A stretch of DNA of 64,000 nucleotides from Sanguinoderma infundibulare (taxonomy: Eukaryota; Basidiomycota; Agaricomycetes; Polyporales; Polyporaceae). The translations under genes were made by a program, and so were the position numbers. Under the pieces are notes generated by a model that saw only the letters and a program-made list of their open reading frames with translations, made no database searches and had not been told where the DNA came from. Positions within the stretch are counted from its first letter, which is position 1; each line of letters opens with the position of its first letter. Location of the stretch: the NCBI GenBank assembly GCA_032821775.1, contig JAVLRN010000006.1, positions 1,674,001 through 1,738,000 of the forward strand, written 5' to 3'. Shown here piece after piece: positions 24,004 through 36,003 of the stretch.

Positions 24004-25847
24004 TGGGATCGCTGTCTACGTGAGTGCGCAATGAGGTACAATGCGGCAGCTGCCTTAGGCTGGTCGTCGCGCGTTAGATCGCGGGTTATGCCAGTGGCAT
24101 GGCGATGTTGCAACTGCGAACAGCACCCACTGGAAGTGACGATTCAGACCCATGGCATCCGCTCCATATCCGATGTGTTGTTCCCGTCCGGAACGTATAT
24201 GACTTAACCGTCCGACATCGGCGTGACAAGTGTGAGAAGGACGACTGGAATGGCTTCCTGCCCAGAGTTCGGGTCGATAGATTGAGTTCACTTTGCCATT
24301 GAGAGGTTAGTTGGCATGAAGCTGTGTCCGCTGTGGCGCAAATATTGAAACTGCCGACAATCGGCATGCGCTTCCGGGCGAGTGGGGACGCCGCCGCTGG
24401 TTTACGCGCACCGTACGTCGACACGGTCTTGAGTAACTTGAAGTTGATTCATTCGTGTGCAGTGGGATGTGAGAACGGCGAGAGCGGGATGATAAGGGTC
24501 ACGTTCTGGGGACTGGCAGAGTTGAAATTGGAGTCCCGTCGTTTGTTTGACCAAGACGCGAAACGTTGCTATAATAACCCCGTGAAGCCGACTCGCATGC
24601 TATTCAAAAAGATCGCCTCAATCCCTTCACCAACACATAGTAAGCGACAAATCACCCTTCACGACCGGCGCACTGGAGCATCGATGTGATGTCCGCGTAG
24701 TGGCCGCGAGTAGCAACACGACACCCGCCAAGGATGCCGCACCGCTGACCAACGGTCTGCTCTTCGAACGCTCTGGGGTGGAGATCGATGACGATCAGCA
24801 CGTTCTGCCGTCGTAGCCGCCACGCCGCCTCGCCACTCACCCACTTGGTGGTCAAGGTCGACATCGCAGATATCGTTTAAGTAGCACATGCTATAGCACA
24901 GAGTCCCCCCCGATCGCGTAGACGAACATCAACGTCCACACCGTAGCCGGGCCCCAGCTTCTCGATCCGCGCGCACAGCGTGATACCCTATGCTACGGGT
25001 AAAAGCTGGTTAGACAAGGCATAACTGGTTGACAGATATTCCTTACCACTAGGCCAGAATAGGAGGTCGGAGCTCGTTGGCAACATGTACAGACGAGCGA
25101 GTAGGCACATACTGAGGACGCAGAACTTTGCGGCGAGGACTTGGCCTGGGCCTGCTTCTCGAAGAACGGCTTTGTACTCGACAGGGTCCGGCTCAGAGTA
25201 CCCGGGGGGGAGGCGTCTCTAGATTGTCGACAGGACTGCCCACCACATGGGTCCATAAATACTTGCTCAAGTTGAGAATCAACATTCGACAGGTGTATAT
25301 GTGGCCTGTACTATACTCACCTTCCCTTCGATCCAACCTCGTTCCTTCCCAGCTTGGCACATGGGTGGTTTCCAATCAGTGCCTTGGTCCCACGCGCAAA
25401 CTGGGCGGAACATTCAGCACTAGCCCGGGATGCGTGCAGTACTGGATGTCCAGTATCAGAGTAGGCAACATTTGCACACACCTAGCTTCCTCGACCTCTC
25501 GGCGGGTCCTTCAACCGATTGGGTACCTGATGTAGTGATAAGCTGGACACCGTTCTACAGTCATAGGGACCAAGTTCGAGTGCGAGTGTGTGGCATACCA
25601 TCGTGTAGGTGGCGGCGGCAGCGTATAAAGTCCGGTTTGATCTCTCATAAGGGGCGGACGAGATCGAGCTTGACAATCGTGGGGTATCGATGGGACGTTG
25701 AAAGAAGATGTAAGGATGCCCTGTGGTGTAATACACAAACATGTGTGACATTATGACGGTACTGTACAGGTGAGTAATCTCCAGGGGCAAGCGTGAAGAA
25801 CCAATGTCCAGAGAGGGGAAGCGTACGGCTACTAATCTAATGGGGTG
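24004..25847. other. Gene-poor region, possible decayed coding DNA
   Basis: About 1.8 kb with scattered open frames on both strands, none longer than about 135 codons and none resembling a known family. Position beside the P450 relic makes it a plausible graveyard of decayed genes, but I see no specific homology. Confidence 0.45.
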
Positions 25848-26590
25848 TTACATGTAGAACTCCGGCTTGCGGGAGTTGATGCCATACTCGGCAAGGGCTG
25901 CACTCAGGTCGTCCATCGTCAGCGTCGTCTTGGTCTTGTCCTGTGGCGCACAACCACCGAACACCATCTTGATCAGCAACGGACGGTTTGCAGGCGGAAG
26001 AGGTTCGCGCTCACCCGGGCAGACGCAGTCCCTGACGGCTGGTTGGCGCGAGAGCGGCCTCCTGTAGCGTTTGCACGTATTCGCGCGTGCTGGTACGCAT
26101 CCGCAGCGATGTCCGACACGAACTTCTGCGCGGCGAGCGACAGGAGCCGTTTGCTGGTTCATCCGTGAGGTATTCGTTTCAGCACAATCCGGTGGTTAAG
26201 AGCACGGGATGATGCTCACAGTCTGACGTCCTCGCATTCGAACCCTACTCGCTGGAGATAGTACTCCGTGACCTCGTTTGGTATCTGTGGTCATACGTTA
26301 ACGCACAAGTCCCAAGCGCGAACGCATCTCCTCCGCATCCGCACTTCGTTCAATGTCGTACGCACCAGAGGCTCGTAGTCGTCGAGCATGAGCAGGAACT
26401 CTGCTAGAGTCTTGTCTTTCCTCGCTTCCTCCGCTGCCGGCCCTGCGAGCGGCCGGGATGGTTGAGAGGTGCTAGGACCAGGCTGCGTGAAGTCTGGTGT
26501 CGATTGCGGGTGTGGGGACGGGGCAGAAGGCGTCGGAGTAGCAGCGTAGTAAGCGGTGTTCTGAGACTGGTCCTGGTATGGCGTAGACAT
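25848..26590 (-). CDS. TAF10: TFIID/SAGA subunit TAF10
   Basis: Histone-fold protein shared by TFIID and SAGA. Exons 26366-26590, 26220-26284, 26015-26153 and 25848-25940, about 170 residues. The N-terminus is Pro/Ser/Thr-rich and disordered. The conserved core then reads [54 protein letters not shown] and [18 protein letters not shown], ending RKPEFYM. These are the diagnostic TAF10 blocks. All splice sites are canonical and in frame. Two other SAGA genes lie nearby (32219-33322 and 52388-53568). Confidence 0.96.
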
Positions 26591-27164
26591 GGTGAATGCG
26601 TTATTTCCGACAGGCAGCGACGATAGCGGATGAGAGAGCAGTCCTGGTCGAGTTCAAGTTCAACGAGCCTCGACGCGCCAGTGGCCTCTATTAGCCGCCC
26701 GCATCGGAGATCTCCAATGGGCGTCTATCTCGCGACCTGGCATAAATTTGCGGGCCTGCGTCGGGAGTATCGTCTGCTCTTCTCCCCAGTTCTCCCTCTC
26801 TCAACGTCTCAACGGTCGACCGTTGCTCATCGTGCCTGATACTCAATCCATGGTAAGCACCCGAGCTTATCTTCTGCATAGCCTTCTGGGTTTTCGTCAT
26901 GATGTTTGAGGCATTTGGCTTTAGCAGGACTTCCTGCGTTGCAGAAACCTATCTCAGCTACCTTCGGGCCCCTCGCTTTGGCGGGAGGGTCCGCTTTTCT
27001 GAACACTTTCTTCCTTGACCAAAAACATTGGAGCGTATTGCTGATCAACGTGATATTCCACAGCCCGTCATGTCAATACCGATCGAGCGGCCGCGTCCCC
27101 CAGCGTATTATACTGTCGTAGCCACAAAAATACATTGCAATGACTTCTTTGGTATCTCTTGTCC
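26591..27164. other. Intergenic region upstream of TAF10
   Basis: Between the TAF10 start and the stop of the next gene on the same strand. It should contain the TAF10 promoter. No gene recognised. Confidence 0.5.
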
Positions 27165-28751
27165 TCATTGCACTCGCCCCACCTTCTCGACTTTCTCAGG
27201 CAGCACGTACTTGCCTTGCCGACGAACCTATTGTGGTCAAGTTAGCCTCTGCTGCCCAAGAGCTGTTGACGTAGGTACGCGTACCTCGTCAAATGTCTCC
27301 ATCATGATGATGGTCTTCTCATGCGTCCACAAGTCGCTCTCAATCTTCCCCGCCTTGACGCATCTTGCGACCTCGTCCGCCTCGTATTGCCATCCACCAC
27401 CCACGTAGCTGAACGACTTCGTCTCTTCCCGTACGACCTTTCCCCCCGGTCCGTCCAAGTACTGCACGGTGAACGACGGCGGGCGGAAAATTGGCGGAGC
27501 CACCTTGATCGTGCCGTTCTTGTAGCGGATGACCGCGCCGAAGTGCGCTGTGGGCACGGTGATGCTGCAGCTGAGGACAGCCTGGGCCCTAAGCTGTTCA
27601 GTGAAGTTGACCGTCCAACTAGTGCATGCATCAACGTCGGTGATGGTTGACTTGATAATGGAACCAACGACGCTGGTTGGTTTCGTGTTCTTGTTGGACG
27701 GGTGCTCGTAGAGAGCGAGCATAGCCTGGGTGCCTGGGTTTCAGCAGACGTTGTTGGGTTTGCGAAACACTTACCCAGAACATAGGGTAGGGGCCGCTGC
27801 CAAGTCGTGAGTCCTCTACTCCCGCATGGAAGTCCTAAACCTCACTTACAGGTCCAAGAGTGCACCTCCACCCAACCGCGGGTCGAGGATTCGATGAGTC
27901 AAAGGCTGATCTGCGCAACTCATCAGCCCTTCCTCTTTGGACGCATCGGAAATGGTATGTTCAAGCTCACCCTCGGTATGGAAGTCGGCGGACAGATCGG
28001 CGTGGAGCACGACCGGGTCACCGAGCGCACCCTCTTCCGCTACTCTCTTCAGCTCCAGGGTCAGAGGATGGAAGCGCGTCCACAATGCCTCCATGAAGAA
28101 CAGGTTCTTCTCCTTCGCGAGCGTGATCAGGGCCTTCGTCTCCGCGGCATTGGACGTGGTCGCCTTCTCGCACAGAACGTGCTTCCCGGCGTTCAGCGCG
28201 TCCGCCGCGTTCTCGTAGTGGAGGGTGTGGGGCGTCCCTGAGCTCGTACGTCAACAGCCTCTTTCGCGACAATCGCCCCCTGCTTCAGTCAGTGCGTACC
28301 AATGTATACCGCATCCACGTTCTGAAAGTTAAAAACGCTGTTGAGCCCTGTGGCACTAGCACGATTGCTGCTCCATATTGCCCACCTTGTCCGCGAACAC
28401 TTCGGCATAGCTACCGTACGCCTTGACGTTTCTATCCCCATTAATATGCGCATCAATGAACTTCTGCGCATTCTCGCGGTTTCGGGACCCAACGGCCGCT
28501 ACTTTGTGTGCCACGTCCGTGACGTTCCGGCTGCCGGCGTGCACGATCTCAGTTTACTCTTTCCGCTGATTCGTGTTCGAGCTACGAGCCACATACGTCG
28601 CTGGGTCGACCAGAAGGTCCTAGACAACACCCGTCCACACTATTCAGACACAAAGTCGCTAACTTGTCACTAGTACTTAGGAACGTACCTTCGCAAAATC
28701 CATGGCAATCCTGCCGGTGGAAATGATGCCCCAACGAAGTTCGAAGGCCAT
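27165..28751 (-). CDS. Gfo/Idh/MocA oxidoreductase, dimeric dihydrodiol dehydrogenase-like
   Basis: Predicted NAD(P)-dependent oxidoreductase; the family oxidises trans-dihydrodiols or sugars such as D-xylose. Nine exons: 28689-28751, 28597-28619, 28386-28530, 28300-28321, 27971-28237, 27850-27910, 27775-27796, 27285-27725 and 27165-27227. The N-terminus LRWGIISTGRIAMDFAK carries the Rossmann G-x-x-x-T-G motif. HKVAAVGSRN, VDAVYIGTPHTLHYENA and FFMEALWTRFHP are family landmarks. The usual E-K-P motif reads CEKATTSN here, with Ala where Pro is normal. The C-terminal domain includes GPYPMFWAMLAL and GGWQYEADEVARC. Substrate is unknown. It is head to head with the F-box gene. Confidence 0.87.
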
Positions 28752-29166
28752 GTTGCTGAGTCTCTGCGGCCTGCGTGGTGAGTGGAGAGGAGCTCTTCAA
28801 GCGGAATCCTTGTGACCTTGGTGCTTATAAATGATTCACGAAGTTCTAAAGCAGCCGTGACTGCTGTCAGTAGGCAAGTTGGGAATCACTTCGGCGGAAC
28901 CTATCGAAGTTGCGGGCCGACAAGCCGGAGTCACCACCACCCAGCCACCGTGCACCTGCATCGAAAAGACGACTCTCTGATCGGCGACTGTAATTGTTCA
29001 AAGCAGGCAAGGCCTTGCGGGAAATCGTAATCGGATTAGATTGCGGGCGGAAGTGTGGTTGAATCATAATCCATTGTTCGCCAAATCTGGTGTACATTTG
29101 AAGTTCAGTATGTTTGGGCGCTTTCTAGCTTACCTTTCAACAGCATCCACCACACATTCACCACAA
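28752..29166. promoter_or_regulatory. Bidirectional promoter region
   Basis: 415 bp between the divergent start codons of the oxidoreductase and the F-box gene. No motif identified. Confidence 0.35.
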
Positions 29167-31754
29167 ATGCCTCCCCGTAAGAAGGTGAAGACGAACTCCG
29201 GCGCACCAGCTAGGACGGGCCGCACCACGCGGGCGAGCATCAAAGCTACCACGGACGCGTCTAATGGCCAACCACCGGTCGCGGCGCCGGTAGTGGTCAG
29301 GATGCGAAGGGGCCCCTGCTTGAAGGACATTCCCAACATTGCCGTCGAACTACATACAACTCCAGGTGAGCATTGCCCCTAACTCCTTTTTAGGGGTTTC
29401 GGACTCGACTGACTACTACGCACCCAGATCTTTGGGCACTTGCACCCACAGGACCTGTTCAACCTTTCTCGGACTTGCAAAATGTTCCACGACTGGTTCT
29501 TGCACCGGAGCAACGAGCGGCTTTGGGAAGCTGCTCTGGAGAACGCGGACGATTTGCCCGAGAGGCCGCCGTGGCTGAGTGTCCCCGCATTCGTCCATTT
29601 GCTCTATTCGACCCATTGCCATGTGAGCCACTGCCACATCCACTACCTCAACAGGGGGGTAACACTGACTCTCATCCGCTTGTGCAGAATTGTGGGTGCG
29701 CAAATATCCGCAAGATAATATGGGCATGGTGGGCCAGGTACTGCTCCAACTGCTTACCGAAGGTGAAAGTCAAGGTGTCGCGTTGGGATCCGTGCAGTCT
29801 TTTGACGTTCTTCCTTGTCTTTCCAGATCTTGTACCGTGTCATATGCTAAACGGAAGTTCGCAGCAGACCAGACCTTGTCCAGATACACAACATATTATT
29901 CGTCTCTTCTTCGGGGCATTCCAACTCCTAATAAAAGCCAACAGTACGTTTCTTTATCCCAGTGAAGTCCGTCCATTTGAATCACTGCTGAGGGGCTATA
30001 ATCAACTAGGTCCCAGTCTCGACGGCGGTACAATGGATACCATGGCTACGATCCCGCCGAGAGCACCGAGTGGCTTCTCAAACGGCATGTCGATGATCTC
30101 ATGGGACAATGGTCCTCGCTTCCCGAGCCTAGAGATACGGTAGTTTGGAATAAGTTTTACGCGGAACGTCGCAAAGAGATTTTTGTACAGGACCAGGTAT
30201 GTATGCATGGTTTCTGAGGATAATGTGCTTTGATCGAGCCGTCGTTCAGTACGCTCGCCAATGCGAAAAATGGCACGATCCGCTCGAGGAAGAGCGGAAG
30301 GGCGAGTTGCGGAGCGGGCGGGAAGAACGATTCGATGCGTGAGTGCTTCATGATGCGATTGCTCAAGCTGATTCTGACTGGTACTATTGCGACGGCAATC
30401 TAGTATCGTCGAGAAGTTGAAGGAAACCGGCTGGGAAAAGGAGTTGCAGTTCCTCGGCAAGGATGGCCTCGAAAAGCTGTCTCGACAACCAGTCGTCCGA
30501 CGGTCTACGCAGCTCACCGACAAAGGTGAACCGATCTCGCATTGGCCCCCCAAGCCGAGCGTCACTAACATTGTACGCAGAATGGCAGAAGGTGCAAGAG
30601 GCACTTCACACGTTCGAATTCCTGAACGAGGCGCGCTCGGAACGGCTCGCTGAAGAGCGGAAGACCGTGATCAAGGACCGATTCGCCGAACTTGACGCAG
30701 CGGTCGTCGCGCACTGCGTCACCATCCCTCGAAAAGCGACCATGGACTGCCGGCCTGTCGCTTTCGATCTGGCATACATGAAGAAACTCGAGTCTCTGGC
30801 AAACGCACCGAGCTCCAAGACCGTCACACGGGATACATTTGCGAGGATCGTCCCCAAGCTTGTTGAAGCCTGGCACGCCGAACAGCGCAAGTCTCTCGAA
30901 AGCCTCCTCCGTCCGTTCATCCCATCAGTTCCCCGTGAGGTGGACATCTTCGACCTCGCCATCGCCGTGTTCCACAAGAGTTCTGGATTGGCTCGTAAGA
31001 TGCGCTTCCCCTACATTTTGACAAGCTCTTCGTTCCGCTACGACTGCGAGTCACACGACCCTCACCATTACGCCGCGCCCCGCCGGTACAGCATTCCATA
31101 CAGCTTGGAATCTTTCGACCCGAAACGAGTCGAGGGTGGCATCAAGTGGATGCGCAACATCGTCACTGAGCTTGGCCTTAACCCCGCGACTGCAACGCTT
31201 GCGGACTTGGACCAGTGCGAGGCGCGATTAGTACGGTGCCTTAAGTGCGCCGAGGCCGGAAAAGGCAATGTCGTCTTCACTTGGGAAGCGGCTGTAAGTG
31301 TCTCGTACATTTCCGATCTTGATGCGAACTGACGCATTTTTGATCGCTGAAATTCGAACACACTGCGGAAAACGACACCACCGACGCCCCGAACCGCTCC
31401 CCGAGGTCGTCGCACAATCTGTGGAGCCGTGTCGACAAGAAGGACATGGGGAGTGTGAGGACGCTTGAGGCAGCGGCCCATGTGCTCTCGCCAGACAGGG
31501 ATTGTTGGTGGTCGTGTGCGCTCTGCGTCGACCAGGACGAATATGGGGGCTCGGATGTCCGAAAGCATCTTGTCGTGGCGTAAGCATCTGATTATTGACA
31601 TCCACCCTGTCGCATGGTGACTCATACCATTTCCAGACACAACGTCGAAGACGCTGAGCGTGCTATCGATGATGGGACCATCTATTGGAGTCTGCGGAAC
31701 TCCAAGTCAAGGAAGCCACCCGTAACGCTGCCGCGAGGTGCTTCCGCTCGGTGA
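29167..31754 (+). CDS. F-box protein
   Basis: Predicted substrate receptor of an SCF ubiquitin ligase. The basic N-terminus MPPRKKVKT leads to an F-box beginning LPSNYIQLQIFGHLHPQDL and continuing NLSRTCK (about 29339-29500). Next comes the Cys/Trp segment CGCANIRKIIWAWWARYCSNC common in Agaricomycete F-box proteins. Long charged helical exons run to VVAHNVEDAERAIDDG near the end, with the stop at 31752-31754. The F-box is one frame off from the MPPRKK exon; an intron 29259-29325 (GTCTAA to TTGAAG) restores it, otherwise there is a frameshift. The exon after 29762 is also unclear. A CALC-(13)-HLVVAH arrangement near the C-terminus resembles a C2H2 finger. The substrate is unknown. Confidence 0.75.
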
Positions 31755-32218
31755 CGCTTCGATAAGGAGTATACGAGCCGAGACGGCTTTCATTTCATTT
31801 GCTTTCATTGTATATATAGTCATCCTAGAAGTGGTTCGAGTCTTAGTGGCAGCACTGGTTTCAAGGACGGGATTTCATTCCACTTACTCTGTTGTTCCGC
31901 CGGAGAATTGTTGTGTCCCCAATTTCGACTTGTGCCAGCGGAAGGTATGAAGATGAGAGCGAAAGGTCGCGAGGATATTGGCGGAGCCCAATCCTGTTGA
32001 GAACTCGACATTTCAATAAGTCTCCGTCATCGTCATCGTCAGCATGATACCGCTGGGAAGCAGAGCTTGTTGAACACGTGTAACCACGACTGCGTTGTGG
32101 TTGGCCTGTCCTCGACAACACAAGACGAAACACAGGCATCTGGGGGACATCTATGTCTATACAATCAAGGAGGTATCAATCCAGACAAGCATGAATAAAC
32201 AAAATAAAGCATGCGCTA
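31755..32218. other. Intergenic, convergent 3' flanks
   Basis: Between the stops of the F-box gene (+) and Ada1 (-). Nothing recognised. Confidence 0.55.
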
Positions 32219-33322
32219 CTAGTGCAATGTCCGCAAGGCCTCCTTCACCGTGCTCCTCTCGCTGAGCAGAGCAAAGAGCTGCCATCTTTGATCTTTGACT
32301 TCCCTATCTTTCATGGCGTAGTCGTCCTCAGCGGGTTCGTTCTCGCCGATGGCCAGCCGCATCGCTGCGGCCGACCTGTTGGGTAGAACAGCGGGAGAGA
32401 CGGTGAAGAGACTGTCAAACGAGGACGCGGGAAGCACATAGCTATGCGAGTGTGGCTCTGCGGCTCGGATGGACGTGATAGCATGCGAGGTCGAAGTAAG
32501 GGCTAGAGCCTGAGTTATCAGCTGCTTGAGTTTGGCCTACAGACGGAGTCAGACGATGGTGCAGGTGGGTCGAGGGTATGGACGCACCTCGAACGCTAGC
32601 ATCAACAAGGATGCGACCTCTTTCGAAGGGGCACCTAAGTTGTGCTGGGCTGATATGAGATTTATGCGTTCCGAGATGTGCTGCAGGGTCGGGCCACGTG
32701 TCATAGACGCGAGGTTCAATGGCAGTCGACTGCCAGGGGACTCTAGAACACATTCAACTCCCGATCGGCATCTTGCACGCGGAACGCTCACCTCCTCGTT
32801 CTGCCAACAGCTGAACGCCGCGTTCGGCAGCAATCTCGTCCGTGTATGATTTAGGAACACGGGGATCGCTGAGCGCCACAGCCTCCAACGTACGGATGCG
32901 GTCCCGCTCCCGTCTCCCCAAACCAACGGTCCACTTCTTCAGCCTCTCCGACCTAAGAGTAGTCTGTTCCGATGGATCCGGTCCTTGGTATGGTAGCGTA
33001 CGCCGGCGTTTCCGCGCTGGCGGTTTGGGTATGTCGGGCGGAGGGGTAGCCGGAGCGAGATGAGCCGAGGTATCAAATAGGGAGACTATAAGGGCATTAT
33101 GTAGGTGCACTGCGCCACCATGAGAAATGGATACGCGTCCGAGTGTGCAGGAGACCCACGTAGAGGTACACTGTCGAGGTAGGTCTTGATCCGGTCGTCG
33201 TATTCGTTGCGTGAGATGCGTCCTGCGAGGTATTCTTTCAACACATTGAAGTACAGAGGCGCCTTTTGACCCAGCGCATTCGTAAGTTGTGCCTTGACGG
33301 TGGATGTGGAGGAGAGCGACAT
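32219..33322 (-). CDS. HFI1: SAGA core subunit Ada1/Hfi1 (TADA1)
   Basis: Histone-fold adaptor of the SAGA coactivator. Exons 33172-33322, 32792-33109, 32588-32742 and 32219-32536. The SAGA-Tad1 pattern is clear: VKAQLTNALGQKAPLYFNVL, KEYLAGRISRNEYDDRI, then LHNALIVSLFDT after the first intron, a basic PARKRRRTLPYQG linker, TLQHISERINLISAQHNL and LKQLITQALALTSTSHAITS. The last exon is an acidic/polar C-terminus. I chose the second of two nearby ATGs (33320-33322) because it keeps the SLSSTSTVKAQL frame. Paralogue confusion is unlikely since this domain is specific to Ada1/TADA1. It is head to head with the makorin-like gene over 262 bp. Confidence 0.9.
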
Positions 33323-33584
33323 AGAGCGACATGGAGAGCAGGACCAGCCGGACTCGTGCGGCGCGGTAAGGCGACGGATTACGTAAGGGCCGCGGTGGTT
33401 ATGGGCGCCTTGGGGCTTGAGAGTGACGCTAGCAGCGTAGCGTGCTTGGTGGCTGCAGCAGCTACCGCAGGCCAGCGCTGGGACCCACGCTCCTATTCTT
33501 ATTTCACCCACCATCTCGCTTTCTGGCTCGTCTCTTCTCTCTCTGCGTCGCCCCCCAATTATTTCAGAAGTCCCTCTGCGACGC

Positions 33585-36003
33585 ATGTCTGACCCCGTTT
33601 CCACCTCCAACTCGACAACCGCTTCCTCCGATGCCACACGCCCTTCTACATCCAAACCACGAGGCATATGCGCATACTAGTAAGTGCACACAATCGCCCT
33701 TTACGACCGTGACTTCGATACTGACTGCGTCCACGCCTACGCCTGCAGCAAATCCGATCGCGGTTGCTACAACGGCGATCGCTGCAAGTTCCTGCACGGC
33801 GAGAGCGAACGTCTGACCCCGTACGACCGGAACAAGATCTGCAAGTTTCACGCGGCCGGATACTGTAGGCATGGAGAGAAGTGCTGGTTCATCCACACCG
33901 ACCCGAGCGCGTCTGGTCCCCCGAGTCGCGAGCCACTAGCAGATCCGGACGACGAACACTTGTGCTCCATATGCTACGACAAGCCTGCCACATATGGTTT
34001 ACTTGGTGAGTGTTCTTGCGATATTGGAAGACACATATGTTATGGTTATGTCGCGTTTCCTGCGGAGCTGCGCCCAGCCCTATTAGAGAGACCTTGACGC
34101 CGGTGGTTGGCTGGAGTCTCCACGGTGTTTGGGCGAGTCTCCGAACGCGTTAATACTGCTAGCTATTGATGCAACGCATGATAGCGATGTAGGAAAGTAA
34201 TGATCACTCGCTACGCTATACTCGATCTCGTCTGTGGCGTTCTTCTGTCGCATGCCGAGAGTTGCGTACGGAACAACGATAAACAAGGGCTCGAGTTCCA
34301 ATATCCATCATTAAGTGCCCAGATGTAGCACGGGCTAAAACTCTGAGCAACCAACAACATGCAAGCCCATAGGCTATCCAGTTCTTCTGACAACCTTTTG
34401 CGTCTCCGCGATTTGTGGTCTGATCACTGACTTCGTATTCAGTCGGCTGCAGCCATATCTTCTGCTTACCGGTATGTCTGTCGCTAACTTGAGGTCCGCT
34501 TCATCTGATGTTATTCGGTTGGATTTAGTGCATAAGAAATTGGCGCGGTACTCAAGGAAAGTCCTCAGACATGGTCGAAGCTGGCACTACCAAAACGTGT
34601 CCCATGTGCCGTACATCTTCCCGCTTTGTCACTCCTTCTGCTCTCTTCTTCCCGGAAGGAGACCCGAAGAAGGCTGAGATTATCGAGAAGTACAAGGCAA
34701 GCATGGCGCTTGTCAAGTGCAAGTAAGCATCAACCAATCACTCTAGAGCGTGCCTCGTGTTGAGTGAGTCTCAGGTACTTCGAACAATCTCGTCCACAGA
34801 GACGTTTCTGCCCTTTCGGCAGGGACTGCTTCTACAGGCACGAGAACTCTGACGGGACACCTTACGTGTTCCAGCGTGGTGCGGAATACTACATGGAAGT
34901 ACGTACTCCTTGAGTTACGAACCAGGGGTCTTGCTCACATTATGGAGTAATAGCGGCGGCGCTCCCGTAGGGATGCTAACGACTTTGCGTGGCAGCTCAG
35001 TGATGAGAGCAGCATCGAAGATATGCTGAACTATTTTACGCGTGCGTTCAGTAGTTCACGTGATATGGTGAGCTACTCTCTTTCACGAGAAGGGTAACCA
35101 GATGTGGACTAAACTTGTCATGCCGCACAGCAGCGAGCCGCATTGTCAAGTGTTGCTGCTGTGTTCGGCGCGGATATCCTCCCTCCGATGTACCGATTGA
35201 ACGAAGACCCTCCGGAGGAAGAGGATTCCACCACGGCAGCAGGCGCGGCTACGGCCTTGGCCGCGGATGAATCTGAGACAGAGCTGCTACCACCCCTACT
35301 ACAACCATGGGGTGACTGGCGTCCGGAACTTGTCACGACAGGTCCCTCGCCAGAAACTCCGGTTCCCGATAACGACGTGCGACAGAATTTCAACGAATTT
35401 CGCCCACTTTTCGCCGACCTGACCCTTGCCCTTTCCCCATCCTCGACCGCTGCTTCTACCCTCGATCCGGATTCTCCTGTCTTCTCCCCGTCCAACATCG
35501 ATAATCTGCGCCCGCTCCCTCCTGGACCAGAGAGCGATGCTTCCCACATGGACCGCCTCTTACGAGGTCTGGAGGAACAACTCCGCTCGAATGAAGAGCA
35601 CTCCGTAGCCAGTTCAGAGACACCGTCGTCCTCTGGGCAATCCGATGCATCTCCAGCTCTAGCTAGGGATGGTGCCATTGCTCACGATACAGACCCGCCA
35701 TTCTTGACGGATGGTCGTGGAAGAGTGGTCTGGAGTAGGACATCTTCGTCACTTTCCCGTGGCCGCGTCCGTTCAAGTTCCTCTTCGGCGACGATCCTTC
35801 CCCACTCCAAGTCTACGATGGACCTCACAACGGCAGAGGAGAGCTCTGACGATCCGCAATCGGATACGCCAGGTGCTAGGTCGGCCAGCTCGTCCCGGCT
35901 GCAGCTTGTTCGTCGGCGTTCCGTTCCCCTCCTTGGTTCCGGCGCGGAGGAGTTCGTCACGGACGGACGTGGGCGCGTCGTCTTCGCATCAACCAGCCTG
36001 TAA
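33585..36003 (+). CDS. Makorin-like CCCH/RING E3 ubiquitin ligase
   Basis: Predicted RNA-binding ubiquitin ligase. Exons 33585-33679, 33749-34005, 34443-34471, 34529-34722, 34775-34898, 34954-35067 and 35132-36003. CCCH fingers: CAYYKSDRGCYNGDRCKFLH (first Cys at the end of exon 1), CKFHAAGYCRHGEKCWFIH and, after the RING, CPFGRDCFYRH. The RING is split across exons 2-4: LCSICYDKPATYGLL, GCSHIFCLP, CIRNWRG and CPMCRTSSRF. This CCCH-CCCH-RING-CCCH order is that of makorins. The last exon encodes a long acidic and Ser-rich tail in which TDGRGRVV occurs twice (near 35708 and 35960). Intron 2 is 437 nt, far longer than its neighbours. Confidence 0.88.

Noticed and set aside
24652..25256. Possible further P450 or membrane-protein exons on the minus strand
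   Set aside because: No P450 landmark (I-helix, ExxR, heme Cys) and no consistent splice chain could be found.
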